From NCBI GenBank assembly GCA_013151965.1, contig JAADHF010000065.1:1-64000 (forward strand): 64,000 nt of DNA. Direction: 5' to 3'. Below the pieces are notes generated by a model. It searched no databases. It was not told the origin of the DNA and saw nothing but the letters and a program-made list of their open reading frames with translations. This DNA is from Spirochaetota bacterium. Its GTDB lineage: Bacteria > Spirochaetota > Spirochaetia > SZUA-6. Both the position numbers and the translations under genes were made by a program. This document shows positions 17,303 to 26,042 of this stretch, one piece after another; position 1 is the stretch's first letter; the number at the start of each line of letters is the position of its first letter.

Positions 17303-18478
17303 TTACGGTTTTACCTGCTTAAAGAATGTAAATTGCCCCTTGTCATTGATTCTTACAATAACGGCGCTTTTAATCGGATCACCGTTTCCGGTAAATGTCA
17401 TTTCACCTGTAATGCCCTTGAAATTTTTGATCGTTGCCAGCGCATCACGCACATTCTTGCGGTCAGTGTCTATATTTCCTGTAAGCTTTCCTGCATTCTG
17501 AATTGCGGTTTTTGCCAGGTTCAAAGCATCCCAGGTCAGTGCTGCGACATCATCGGGCACATAACCATATTCGGCTTTGTAGCGGTCGATGAATACTTTT
17601 GTAGCACCCTTGGCACCGGCAGCAGCATAATGCGTGCTGAAAAAATCGCCGTAAACATCTTTCCCCGCCAGTTTTACAAGTTCGGCAGAGCCCCAGGAAT
17701 CGCTTCCCGTTATAACCTTGTTCCAGCCTAATTGGTGAGCCTGCTTAACAATAAGTGCTACTTCGTTGTAATACTGAGGAGTAAAGAGAAACTGTGCGTC
17801 CGAATGAATAATCGCGGTAAGTTGAGCGCTAAAATCTTTATCACCCGTAGTGAAGCTTTCATATGCTACAACAGAACCGGGACCATGAAGCTTTTCCCAT
17901 GCCTTTTTAAAATATTCCGCCAGCCCTTTGGGATAATCACTGGCAATGTCATAGAGAACGGCTGCTTTTGTGTAGTGGAATTGGTTTGTGACAAAATTAG
18001 CAATAACTCTGCCCTGAAACGGATCGAGAAAACAAGCACGGAAAACCCATGGACGGTTAAGCGTAGTCTTAGGATTCGTTGACCACGGGCTGATCATCGG
18101 GGTCTTATAATTGTTGGCTACTTCACCGGCAGGAACTGCCTGCTTGGACGACTGCGGGCCAATAATAATAAGAACCTTATCCTGGGTGATCATCTTTGTA
18201 TTGGCCTTAACAGCAGAAGCTGCCTTCGACTCATTATCTTCGATGACCAATTTAACTTTGTACTTTTTTCCGCCGACTTCCAGACCGCCTGCTTTGTCAA
18301 TATCGGACAGCCACATTTCGGCAGAGTCTTTTGTCCCCTCACCTACTTTCGGAATACTCCCGGTAAGCGGGGCATTAATCCCGATTTTAATTACTTTGAC
18401 CTCTGCTTTACCGGCTGCCGACAGGGCTGTAAGAGGAAGGATCAGAACCAGCGCTAGTAGTACAATACATTTTCGCAT
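17303..18478 (-). CDS. livK: Branched-chain amino acid ABC transporter substrate-binding protein
   Basis: A 391-residue periplasmic binding protein. The signal peptide (residues 1 to about 21) ends LSAAGKAE with no cysteine. The mature part begins KIGINAPLTGSIPKVGEGTKDSAEMW, the type-I (Leu/Ile/Val) binding-protein start, and contains IIGPQSSKQAVPAGEVAN. The ligand is probably a branched-chain amino acid; relatives bind urea or short amides. AGGAGGT precedes the ATG. First gene of the liv operon. Confidence 0.92.
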   Translation of the reverse strand: MRKCIVLLALVLILPLTALSAAGKAEVKVIKIGINAPLTGSIPKVGEGTKDSAEMWLSDIDKAGGLEVGGKKYKVKLVIEDNESKAASAVKANTKMITQDKVLIIIGPQSSKQAVPAGEVANNYKTPMISPWSTNPKTTLNRPWVFRACFLDPFQGRVIANFVTNQFHYTKAAVLYDIASDYPKGLAEYFKKAWEKLHGPGSVVAYESFTTGDKDFSAQLTAIIHSDAQFLFTPQYYNEVALIVKQAHQLGWNKVITGSDSWGSAELVKLAGKDVYGDFFSTHYAAAGAKGATKVFIDRYKAEYGYVPDDVAALTWDALNLAKTAIQNAGKLTGNIDTDRKNVRDALATIKNFKGITGEMTFTGNGDPIKSAVIVRINDKGQFTFFKQVKP

Positions 18479-18507
18479 ATCATTACCTCCTGAAAAAATA
18501 TTTTCAC

Positions 18508-18535
18508 CTTAAACCTAAATATTAATTCTTGTCAA
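18508..18535 (-). promoter_or_regulatory. Candidate liv operon promoter
   Basis: TTGACA (18535-18530), a 16-bp spacer and TTTAAG (18513-18508) lie 30 bases upstream of the livK start. The -35 box is perfect and the -10 box is weak. Confidence 0.5.
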
Positions 18536-18647
18536 GGAGAATATCAGTTCGGGGTGGTATTTAATCGATTTGCCTTAAAAAAACCTTTATGCAGAAATAT
18601 TTTCAGACTGATATCCACGTACATAATTATATTTATTAATCGTGCTA

Positions 18648-18676
18648 TTGTCTAAACCCTTATGTAATGTTTATAT
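18648..18676 (+). promoter_or_regulatory. Candidate promoter of the riboswitch-led unit
   Basis: TTGTCT (18648-18653), a 17-bp spacer and TTATAT (18671-18676) place the transcription start near 18683, about 16 nt before the aptamer-like RNA. Confidence 0.45.
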
Positions 18677-18698
18677 TCTCTATATTGATAAAAAGAAC

Positions 18699-18788
18699 GG
18701 GGTGATGAGGTTCACTCCCGGGATTAAACCTGTCAAATACGGAACCGGCAGTTGAACAACCGAATAAAGTCTACCGGCTGATGACCTC
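18699..18788 (+). ncRNA. Fluoride riboswitch-like (crcB RNA) aptamer
   Basis: Two conserved blocks of the crcB aptamer are present. The first is GGGGTGATGAGGTTCACTCC (18699-18718), in which GGGGTG pairs with CACTCC as the pseudoknot. The second is GGCTGATGACCTC (18776-18788). GAGGTT (18707-18712) pairs with GACCTC (18783-18788) as P1. An AAAC element (18726-18729) sits where expected after the first block. The hairpin between the blocks is longer and less regular than in characterised members and is the weak point. The 3' strand of P1 is also the 5' arm of the terminator, which predicts that ligand switches expression on. Confidence 0.65.
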
Positions 18789-18825
18789 TGGAAGGAATTA
18801 ACAAATTTCTCCCGGAGGTTTTTTT
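18784..18825 (+). terminator. Riboswitch-controlled intrinsic terminator
   Basis: ACCTCTGG (18784-18791) pairs with CCGGAGGT (18812-18819). After one mismatch the stem continues with AGGAATT and AATTTCT around an AACA loop, about 15 bp in all. Seven T residues follow (18819-18825). The first arm overlaps aptamer helix P1, so the two structures exclude each other. The terminator ends 13 bases before the downstream start codon. Confidence 0.85.
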
Positions 18826-18838
18826 AGAGAGGATTGTC

Positions 18839-19756
18839 ATGATCTATATGAACCTTAAATCCGCCTTTAAAAAAGGCGGGTGTCCTGTATGCAGATTGTT
18901 GCGTGAGCAGGAGGAGAGGTATTTTTTTAACCTGCTCTACGAGAATGTCAATGACGGGCCCACACGAGGTCTGATAATCAGCAGTATGGGTCTTTGTTCC
19001 TATCATGCCTGGGAACTCCAGGCGAGAGAGTTAAAGGAATGGAACGACGGGCTCGGTACCGGTATAATATACGAAGATCTTGCAGGCCGTGTCCTAAATG
19101 AACTTTCGCATTACTTAAGCCCTTTAAAACAGCATCTTTTTGAAAAATATAAAGATTCGAAAATAAAAATAGATGCCGGACATAAAACAGATACCGGACG
19201 AACCTGCAGATGGAAGAGCTCTCTGCCGGGAAAATATCTCTTAAAGATTATTAAGGCAGTAACTAAAAAGAAAAAACCTTCCGAAGCTCTTGCCGGCAGA
19301 TTATCACCGGAAAAAGAATGTCATATATGTAAATCCCTTAACCAATCGGAAGAAGCCTATCTTGAATGGCTTGTAAGCGGTTTATCCGCTCCTCTGTTCC
19401 GGGAGGCTTATCTTGCTTCCGGCGGACTCTGCCTGCCGCACCTGCGAAAAATACTTAAATTCGTCGAAGAAAAATGGGCCGCTTATCTTTTAATAGACAA
19501 GGCGGAAAGAGAGCTTAAGACCCTTGACAACAATCTTAAAGAATATGTGCGGAAACATGCATGGGATTTTAGATTCGAACCCAAATATCCCGAAGAGCAG
19601 GCCTCATGGATACGTGCAGTCGCATTTTTTGCAGGCGAATACAGAGGAAATGCGGCGGATACGGTTATTTCCACAAGAGAAAAAGCCCTGTTCGATTACA
19701 GCAGGCATTCACAGCATCATTCTAAAGATAATAAGGAAAATAAATCCTTAAGATAA
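18839..19756 (+). CDS. DUF6062 family protein with two CxxC...CxxH modules
   Basis: A 305-residue cytoplasmic protein of unknown function. It contains two similar modules about 145 residues apart: Cys15, Cys18, Cys53, His56 and Cys161, Cys164, Cys198, His201. Each begins C-P/H-x-C and ends GLC-x2-H about 35 residues later. This suggests two metal sites (probably zinc) arisen by internal duplication. The segments between are helical and charged. AGAGAGG (18826-18832) supports the ATG at 18839; a second ATG lies 3 codons in. The gene is led by the riboswitch-like RNA and followed after 37 bases by the Mth938-like gene. No enzyme activity can be assigned. Confidence 0.75.
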   Translation: MIYMNLKSAFKKGGCPVCRLLREQEERYFFNLLYENVNDGPTRGLIISSMGLCSYHAWELQARELKEWNDGLGTGIIYEDLAGRVLNELSHYLSPLKQHLFEKYKDSKIKIDAGHKTDTGRTCRWKSSLPGKYLLKIIKAVTKKKKPSEALAGRLSPEKECHICKSLNQSEEAYLEWLVSGLSAPLFREAYLASGGLCLPHLRKILKFVEEKWAAYLLIDKAERELKTLDNNLKEYVRKHAWDFRFEPKYPEEQASWIRAVAFFAGEYRGNAADTVISTREKALFDYSRHSQHHSKDNKENKSLR

Positions 19757-19793
19757 TCTTGATTAAAAGCCGGGAACATTAAGGAGATAAAAT

Positions 19794-20138
19794 ATGGAAG
19801 TACAGGAACTGTCCTTTGGGAAAATTGTAATCGACGGGAAAGTTTACGACAGAGATATCGTTATATCCAATGGTAAAACGGAATTCCGTGAAAAATCCGT
19901 CTCAAGAATGATGAAGGGGAAATACGGACATACGCCGTTAACAATACATGAAAATATTCCCTGGGACTGTGAGATACTTATCGTGGGTACGGGGATGTAC
20001 GGAAGCCTGCCCGTAACCGAAGATGTGTATAAAAAAGCAAAAGAGCTCGGCGTCGAGCTGATTTTAAAAAGGACAAAAGAGGCGGCAAAAAATCTAAATA
20101 CGCCTGATACGAACTTCGTCCTGCACATTACCTGCTGA
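19794..20138 (+). CDS. Mth938-like domain protein
   Basis: A 114-residue single-domain protein of the Mth938/NDUFAF3 fold family (DUF498). Motifs are SFGKIVIDGKVYDRDIVI at the start, ILIVGTGMYG near residue 63 and LILKRTKEAAKNLN near the end. Members occur singly in bacteria and archaea and as assembly factors in mitochondria; the bacterial role is not established. AAGGAG precedes the ATG. It follows the DUF6062 gene in one unit, so both would be under the same riboswitch-like control. Confidence 0.85.
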   Translation: MEVQELSFGKIVIDGKVYDRDIVISNGKTEFREKSVSRMMKGKYGHTPLTIHENIPWDCEILIVGTGMYGSLPVTEDVYKKAKELGVELILKRTKEAAKNLNTPDTNFVLHITC

Positions 20139-20175
20139 CTTTAAGAAAATGCTCTTTATAATCAATGCTTATACG

Positions 20176-20835
20176 TTAAAATCTCTCAAGTTTTCCAAGC
20201 ATGCTGTTAAATTCTATTTTATCCAGACCATTAAAAACAAGATCGGCGCTGTCTAATCTTTTACTGCTGCCTATGCCGACGGAAAGCATACCCGCCCTTT
20301 TCGCAGCCTCTATTCCTGCTGACGAATCTTCGAATACGACACAACACCCGGGAACAATGGACAGCATTTTCGAAGCCAGTAAAAATTGTTCAGGTTCGGG
20401 TTTCGTCTTTTTAACCGAATAGCCGTCAAGAATAACATCGAATTTACCTCTTATTCCGAGCATTGTCATTACTTCATCCGTATTCTTTGAAACAGAGGCG
20501 ACTGCAATTCGTCCGCCCTTCTCTCTGATACAATCCAGAATATTCAAAGCTCCCGGCAGAAGAGATTTCGGAGTAATCCTCTTGATATAATCCCGGTAAT
20601 ATGAGTTTTTTCGTGCAAGAAGTTCTTCGAATAAACTACTGTCCGGATTTCTTTCCCCTAAAAGAATACGTAAACATTCATGCCTTGAAACACCTTTTAA
20701 ATTCTCATTTATTTTTCTGTCAAATGGTATTTTAAGCTCTTCCGCAATCCTTTTCCACGCCAGATAGTGAAATTCCGATGTATTTGTAAGAACACCGTCA
20801 AGATCAAAAATATAACCTTCCACTTTTCTTCTCAT
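20176..20835 (-). CDS. pgmB: Beta-phosphoglucomutase, HAD family
   Basis: A 219-residue HAD-superfamily enzyme converting beta-D-glucose 1-phosphate to glucose 6-phosphate. Catalytic Asp11 and Asp13 lie in IFDLDGVLTNT. The cap has the beta-PGM features FHYLAWKRIAEELKIPFD and LKGVSRHECL, and the later motifs KPEPEQF and CVVFEDSSAG are intact. An in-frame TTG at 20841 is possible, but AGGAGG is correctly spaced from the ATG at 20835. Its substrate is the product of the GH65 phosphorylase encoded 13 kb away. Both are preceded by the same palindromic operator, so LacI-type control is likely. Confidence 0.92.
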   Translation of the reverse strand: MRRKVEGYIFDLDGVLTNTSEFHYLAWKRIAEELKIPFDRKINENLKGVSRHECLRILLGERNPDSSLFEELLARKNSYYRDYIKRITPKSLLPGALNILDCIREKGGRIAVASVSKNTDEVMTMLGIRGKFDVILDGYSVKKTKPEPEQFLLASKMLSIVPGCCVVFEDSSAGIEAAKRAGMLSVGIGSSKRLDSADLVFNGLDKIEFNSMLGKLERF

Positions 20836-20854
20836 AATCAACCCCTCCTATTAT

Positions 20855-20874
20855 TTTCCAAAGCGCTTTGGAAA
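20855..20874. promoter_or_regulatory. LacI-type operator of pgmB
   Basis: TTTCCAAAGCGCTTTGGAAA is a perfect 20-bp palindrome. Its core CAAAGCGCTTTG recurs twice upstream of the lacI-family gene at 40375. It sits just downstream of the predicted transcription start, where a repressor would block pgmB. Confidence 0.85.
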
Positions 20875-20885
20875 GTTTACCCGGT

Positions 20886-20914
20886 ATTATCAGCAAAAGA
20901 TAATGATATGTCAA
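20886..20914 (-). promoter_or_regulatory. pgmB promoter
   Basis: TTGACA (20914-20909), a 17-bp spacer and GATAAT (20891-20886) predict a start near 20879, directly before the operator palindrome. Confidence 0.7.
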
Positions 20915-20961
20915 TAACCCGGATTATCATAATTGAGGCTAATAATTGAAATTTATAGTTA

Positions 20962-20990
20962 TTGATGAAAAGTAACGGTAAGTGTATATT
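20962..20990 (+). promoter_or_regulatory. Candidate promoter of the hybrid kinase gene
   Basis: TTGATG (20962-20967), a 17-bp spacer and TATATT (20985-20990) precede the kinase start codon by 53 bases. Confidence 0.55.
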
Positions 20991-21043
20991 ACATAGATGT
21001 TAATATCTGAACAGAAACATGCTGTCAAAGCGTAAGGATAGTT

Positions 21044-24000
21044 ATGGGAAAACATTCAGACAGTGCCGGCAGCAGGGAAAAGGAGAACAGGCAGGATACA
21101 CCCTTAGGTATAGAACATCGAAATGGTATCAGCAGACAGCCTGATAAAAAATCCGAACTGCTGATACTGCAGAGAATTAATAATACTCTTGTTAATACCT
21201 TAAGTCTGCACGATGTTCTGCAGACAATCACGGATGGTATGATAGATACCTTCGGATTCGCAGGCAGTATTATCTTTACAAACGATGAAAAACATAACTG
21301 TCTTGTACTTAAAGCTCTGTCATACAACTCTAAAATTATTGCCAGGGTGGAGAAATTAACCGGCTACTCTCTTAAGGATCATAGATTCAGCATAGATAAA
21401 GACGAAATCTACCAGCGGCTCTATAACGAACGCCAGCCTATTATGACTACTGATATTGCCGGCATGCTTGCCAAATTAACAGGGCATGAAGCAACGAAAA
21501 AATTAGCTTCGGCCATAACAAAAATTATAAAACTAAAGTCAACATTATTAATTCCACTGACGAGAAACGACGGCCTGCTGGGTATATTGGTCGTAGCCTC
21601 CAGAAGATATATGGACGATGAAGATCTTGCCCATGTTCAGGCTTTTGCCGATCAATCGAGCATAGCAATCGAAAGGGCAAAATTAATCGAGGACGAGCGG
21701 CAGAGGATGATGGAATTGTCCGCTCTGCATACTACTCTGCTGGAAGTTACATCCCGTACGGATACGCCCCAACTTTTAAAAACAATTATCGAAAAGGCTG
21801 CCGAACTTCTAAAAGCCGATGCAGGCTGCATTTATCTGTATAATGAAACAAAAGACAAATTAATCCTCCACATGGCAAGCGGTTATCTGGAAAAATATAT
21901 CAACGCCGAACTCGAACCCGGCGAAGGCATGGCGGGTAAGGTTTTTAATAGCGGTGAACCGATGATTATTGACGACTACCGGCTCTGGGAAGGCCGGCCA
22001 TCTGTTCATGAGACTTATCTCCCTTTTACGGCTGTAATGGAATTACCCTTAAAATGGCACGGAAAGGTTCCCGGAGTCCTCGTTATTACTGCCGATAACA
22101 AACAAAGAACTTTTACCAAAGATGATATATGGCTTGCAATGCTGTTTGCCGACCAGGCTGCCATTGCCGTTGCAAATGCACGCTTACTGGATAAGACACA
22201 AAAGAATACCGTCGATCTTAAGAACAAGGTCAGGGACATGCAGCTGGTTAATCAGCTTTCACAGATAGTCAGCTCTTCGCTGGATTTAAATCACATTTTA
22301 GATACCGCTGTAGAACAGATGGTAACCTTTTTCGGAGTGGATCACAGCGGTATTCTTCTGTTTAACCGGGCCCGGACATACGGCCGGGTCGCTGCGGAAT
22401 ATCCGCATTCAGGGTCTGCAGATATACAATATCCCGTTAAAGGAAACCTTGTCGCAGAACGTATCATCAGGGACCGGAAACCATTGATAATCGAGGACAC
22501 ATGGACTAATCCTCTGATGACCGCAGTACGCGACACTCTGAGCAGCCTGAATATCCGGTCCATGCTTATCGTTCCCCTGATTGTAAAGCACAGAGTAGTG
22601 GGAAGTATCGGGCTCGATTCCATCGGAAAAAAACGAAAGTTCAGCGCCGAAGAAATAACCCTTGCCCGGATAATCGCCAACCAGGTAGCCATCGCCATCG
22701 GCAATGCAAATCTGTACAAGAAATTAATGGATTCCGAAGAACGTTTCAAGGATGTAACTGACAACATCGGCGACTGGATATGGGAAATCGATACCGAAGG
22801 CTGTTATATATACTCAAATCCGCCTGTTAAAAAAATTCTGGGTTATGCACCCGGGGAAGTCCTGGGAAAATATTTTTATGATTTTTTCCATCCGGACGAC
22901 CGTGACATTCAAAAAGCCGTCGCCATGAAGGCTTTCCTTATAAAAGGAAAGGCCTTATCCGGCTTTATTAACAGAAACATACACAGAGACGGGCATACGG
23001 TTATTCTGGAAACCAGCGGTGTTCCCGTATTAGACTCAGACGGCAGGCTTGCCGGTTACAGAGGCGTTCATCGCGACATCACAGCCAGACTGAAAGCGGA
23101 AGAGGAACTGCGCAACAGCGAGGAGCGGTACCGCCTTCTTGTACAGTCGATAGATGATCTCATCTTTTCTGTGGACAGGGAAGGACGCTTTTACACTGCA
23201 GGCGGGCATGCGCTTAAGAAGTTTAACCTTTCCCCCGAAGACATAACCGGCAAAACGCTTTCCGATATATTTCCCGGTGAGGAGGGCGAGAAGTATAAAC
23301 TGTATTGCAATAGAGTATTTGACAGCGGAGTATCTTTTACATATGAGCATGAGCTTTTATTTGCCGGGAAACAAATCATTAACCAGACAACCGCTTATCC
23401 GATATGTAATGCAGACGGAGAAGTTGTTCTGGCAGGTGTAATTTCCCGTGATATCACTAAACAGCGCCGTCTGGAAGAACAGCTGCGTCAGGCACAGAAA
23501 ATGGAAACCATCGGCACATTGGCCGGAGGCATAGCCCATGACTTTAACAACATCTTAGGCGGCATCATGGGTTATGCATCATTTATCGAATCCCAGCTCT
23601 CTGCCGATAATCCGCTTTACCCGGATGTACAGACCATTATTCAATCCGTCCGCCGGGCCTCGGATCTTACCGCTCAGCTGCTTGCCTTTACACGCGGCGG
23701 ACATTATGCCATGTATCCGGTTAATCTTAACGATACGGTCGATGAAGTGGTAAAGTTACTCTCACGGACCATTGATAAATCCATCAGCATAAAAGCATAT
23801 CCCGGCGCCGAATTGTCAGCCATAGAAGGAAACACTTCTCAATTACAGCAAATGCTGCTTAATCTCTGTCTTAATGCCCGCGATGCCATGCCCGGCGGCG
23901 GAATACTTACCATAGAAACAGCCAATATCACTTTAAACGAAAAGTATACCAGTATGCACCTTAATGTAAGGCCCGGGAATTATGTGCTTTTAGAGGTGAG

Positions 24001-24643
24001 CGACACTGGAATAGGGATGAATTCCGAAACGCAGGAGCATATCTTCGAGCCTTTTTTTACAACCAAAGAGGAAAGGTCGAGTGAAAAACACAGCGGTCTG
24101 GGACTTGCCATGATCTACGGTATTGTGCACGGTCACCGCGGAACAATTAATGTGTACAGCGAACCGGGGAAAGGCACGGCATTTAAAATCTATCTTCCGG
24201 CAACGGAAAAAATACCGGTAAAAAAGAATATCAAAGAGTACGGCGCGGCAGGAGGCAAAGAAACGATTCTTGTTGCGGATGACGAGGATACAATCCGTTT
24301 CATGGTAAAACGTCTTTTAACCAAAGCCGGCTACACAATACTTCTGGCGGAAAACGGGGCCGAGGCGGTAAATCTATATCGTCAGCACAGAGATGAGATC
24401 AGCCTGATTATCCTTGATATGATAATGCCCGAGATGAACGGGGAAAAGGCCTATGAATTAATAAGGGAGATTAACCCGGACGTAAAAGTCCTTCTTTCCA
24501 GCGGTTACAGTCAGAACGGACAAGCCAATGCGATTCTCAAAAAAGGAATAAAAGGCTTTCTTCAGAAACCGTACGATCTTAATCAGATACTGCACCGGGT
24601 CCGCGATGTTTTGGATGAAAAATCCCGGGGAAAGGGTAACTAA
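21044..24643 (+). CDS. Hybrid sensor histidine kinase/response regulator with three GAF and two PAS domains
   Basis: A 1199-residue soluble sensor kinase with no membrane segment. Domain order, approximate residues: GAF 45-185, GAF 225-370, GAF 405-550, PAS 560-680, PAS 688-805, HisKA with phosphorylated His832 (GGIAHDFNN), HATPase 925-1045 (N box LNLCLNARDAMPGGG, then DTGIGM and GLGLAM), and a receiver domain 1078-1192 with phospho-accepting Asp1125 (ILDMIMPEMNG). The stimulus is unknown; GAF and PAS domains bind small ligands or sense redox. No output regulator is adjacent, so the phosphate may pass to a separate Hpt or response regulator. AAGGATAGTT precedes the ATG. Confidence 0.92.
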   Translation: MGKHSDSAGSREKENRQDTPLGIEHRNGISRQPDKKSELLILQRINNTLVNTLSLHDVLQTITDGMIDTFGFAGSIIFTNDEKHNCLVLKALSYNSKIIARVEKLTGYSLKDHRFSIDKDEIYQRLYNERQPIMTTDIAGMLAKLTGHEATKKLASAITKIIKLKSTLLIPLTRNDGLLGILVVASRRYMDDEDLAHVQAFADQSSIAIERAKLIEDERQRMMELSALHTTLLEVTSRTDTPQLLKTIIEKAAELLKADAGCIYLYNETKDKLILHMASGYLEKYINAELEPGEGMAGKVFNSGEPMIIDDYRLWEGRPSVHETYLPFTAVMELPLKWHGKVPGVLVITADNKQRTFTKDDIWLAMLFADQAAIAVANARLLDKTQKNTVDLKNKVRDMQLVNQLSQIVSSSLDLNHILDTAVEQMVTFFGVDHSGILLFNRARTYGRVAAEYPHSGSADIQYPVKGNLVAERIIRDRKPLIIEDTWTNPLMTAVRDTLSSLNIRSMLIVPLIVKHRVVGSIGLDSIGKKRKFSAEEITLARIIANQVAIAIGNANLYKKLMDSEERFKDVTDNIGDWIWEIDTEGCYIYSNPPVKKILGYAPGEVLGKYFYDFFHPDDRDIQKAVAMKAFLIKGKALSGFINRNIHRDGHTVILETSGVPVLDSDGRLAGYRGVHRDITARLKAEEELRNSEERYRLLVQSIDDLIFSVDREGRFYTAGGHALKKFNLSPEDITGKTLSDIFPGEEGEKYKLYCNRVFDSGVSFTYEHELLFAGKQIINQTTAYPICNADGEVVLAGVISRDITKQRRLEEQLRQAQKMETIGTLAGGIAHDFNNILGGIMGYASFIESQLSADNPLYPDVQTIIQSVRRASDLTAQLLAFTRGGHYAMYPVNLNDTVDEVVKLLSRTIDKSISIKAYPGAELSAIEGNTSQLQQMLLNLCLNARDAMPGGGILTIETANITLNEKYTSMHLNVRPGNYVLLEVSDTGIGMNSETQEHIFEPFFTTKEERSSEKHSGLGLAMIYGIVHGHRGTINVYSEPGKGTAFKIYLPATEKIPVKKNIKEYGAAGGKETILVADDEDTIRFMVKRLLTKAGYTILLAENGAEAVNLYRQHRDEISLIILDMIMPEMNGEKAYELIREINPDVKVLLSSGYSQNGQANAILKKGIKGFLQKPYDLNQILHRVRDVLDEKSRGKGN

Positions 24644-24767
24644 TTTCGCACAGGTCTATAACACACAGGCACTCCCGGATACAAAGACTGCTGTTTATAT
24701 AATATTATCCGGCAGCTCATTGTTCCAAGCGGAACTCTGTTGATGCACAACTGTTTTTCAGGTTCTG

Positions 24768-26042
24768 TTACATCAAAAAGGAAGATGCCTTATCCATAAC
24801 GGTTCTAAAGCTGTGTTCTACCGAATCCGAAATATTAAAGATAAGGGGAAATGGATTTTCATGTGAATAGGCATAGGGGAAATCGAGAACAAGATTTTCT
24901 CCCTGTAATATCTTTTTAATACTCCGCGGAGGCATGACTCTGTCCTTTTTTAATGTCAGGCTTGTTATTCTATCAGCAAGCTTTAAAAAAATACTTTTCC
25001 TGATTTTTAGATGCCGGTTGTACCGAAGCATTATTTTAAAAGATTCAAGCATTTTACCATTTTGTTTTTCGATTAAGTGTATTGTCTTATCTCCCTGATA
25101 GTGACCTTTTAAAAAATTATTGTAATACCTGTTTATCTCTTTAAAAGCTTCACTATCGAGAATGACCTTCGAAACAGGATAGGAGTTATCCAGAACAGCA
25201 CCGCCGCAGAAAGCAAAGAGCCTGGAATTGCTGAATAACCCATGGGGGTTAGTCATGAGCAGAATTTCAGCAAGAAAAACACCTATGGAATAACCGAATA
25301 TATTAATGTTTGTATTCTTATCTATAACCGGCACCAATCCCTTTCTGATTTCCTGAATGAGCTGAACAATATCCAGGAAGCTCTGAAGTCCGGAAAGCAG
25401 TAATCTCTGCGGAGCAAATTGCAGTCTGTGGCTTATAGCAGTATTTGCAAATGAGCATGTCGATAAACCCGGAAATAATTTTTTACGCTCTGCTGCTACA
25501 TGGATCATCAGTCTCGGATTGCTCCATTCTGCAGGTGCCCTGTTCATATGAAACGCAATCGGGAACAGGATAACAGCGCTGTTTGTTTTACGCGCAAGTG
25601 CCTCTGCCCATGGAAGGTATTTATACCATTCTTTTTCATTCAGGCCATGAAGGAGAAGAATAGTCTTGTGCACAGCAGGAAGGTGTGCTGGTTTAAACAC
25701 ACTGTATATAAAGTTATTATTCTCTTCCACATCCTTATCTGCTATTTGAAGCATCTTAAAGATAAACTTGTTTGTATAGCTGTTATTAACAAGATAATAT
25801 TTCATTAGTGCCGTAAAAGCGTGGTCTTTATCGCTGTATTCTTCTATTGAGGGGAGTTTTAAATGTGCACCGGAATGGAATGAATAATTGTAAATATCAA
25901 GGTTGTATTTTTCAATTTGAATGATCTGCTCATGCGGGGTGTACATCTTTTTGAGGTCTGCATGGACATCCGCATAGGAAGGTTCTTCCATGAATAATTT
26001 GTTAACCGGGTTATTCCGGATTAAGGTTGTATCACGCATCAC
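24768..26042 (-). CDS. DUF6051-like alpha/beta hydrolase
   Basis: A 424-residue protein with an alpha/beta hydrolase core. TILLLHGLNEKEW (about residue 128) gives the oxyanion-hole HG motif. INIFGYSIGVFLAEIL (about residue 250) is the nucleophile elbow G-x-S-x-G, with Ser as nucleophile. No signal peptide is seen, and the substrate is unknown. It overlaps the MerR-type regulator gene by 4 bases, so the pair is co-translated and the regulator probably controls this hydrolase. The N-terminal roughly 110 residues match no motif I recognise. Confidence 0.7.
   Translation of the reverse strand: MMRDTTLIRNNPVNKLFMEEPSYADVHADLKKMYTPHEQIIQIEKYNLDIYNYSFHSGAHLKLPSIEEYSDKDHAFTALMKYYLVNNSYTNKFIFKMLQIADKDVEENNNFIYSVFKPAHLPAVHKTILLLHGLNEKEWYKYLPWAEALARKTNSAVILFPIAFHMNRAPAEWSNPRLMIHVAAERKKLFPGLSTCSFANTAISHRLQFAPQRLLLSGLQSFLDIVQLIQEIRKGLVPVIDKNTNINIFGYSIGVFLAEILLMTNPHGLFSNSRLFAFCGGAVLDNSYPVSKVILDSEAFKEINRYYNNFLKGHYQGDKTIHLIEKQNGKMLESFKIMLRYNRHLKIRKSIFLKLADRITSLTLKKDRVMPPRSIKKILQGENLVLDFPYAYSHENPFPLIFNISDSVEHSFRTVMDKASSFLM

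Noticed and set aside
18784-18825. Terminator at 18784-18825 as the end of an upstream plus-strand gene
   Set aside because: No plus-strand gene lies upstream. Its 5' arm belongs to the aptamer helix, so it is a regulatory terminator.
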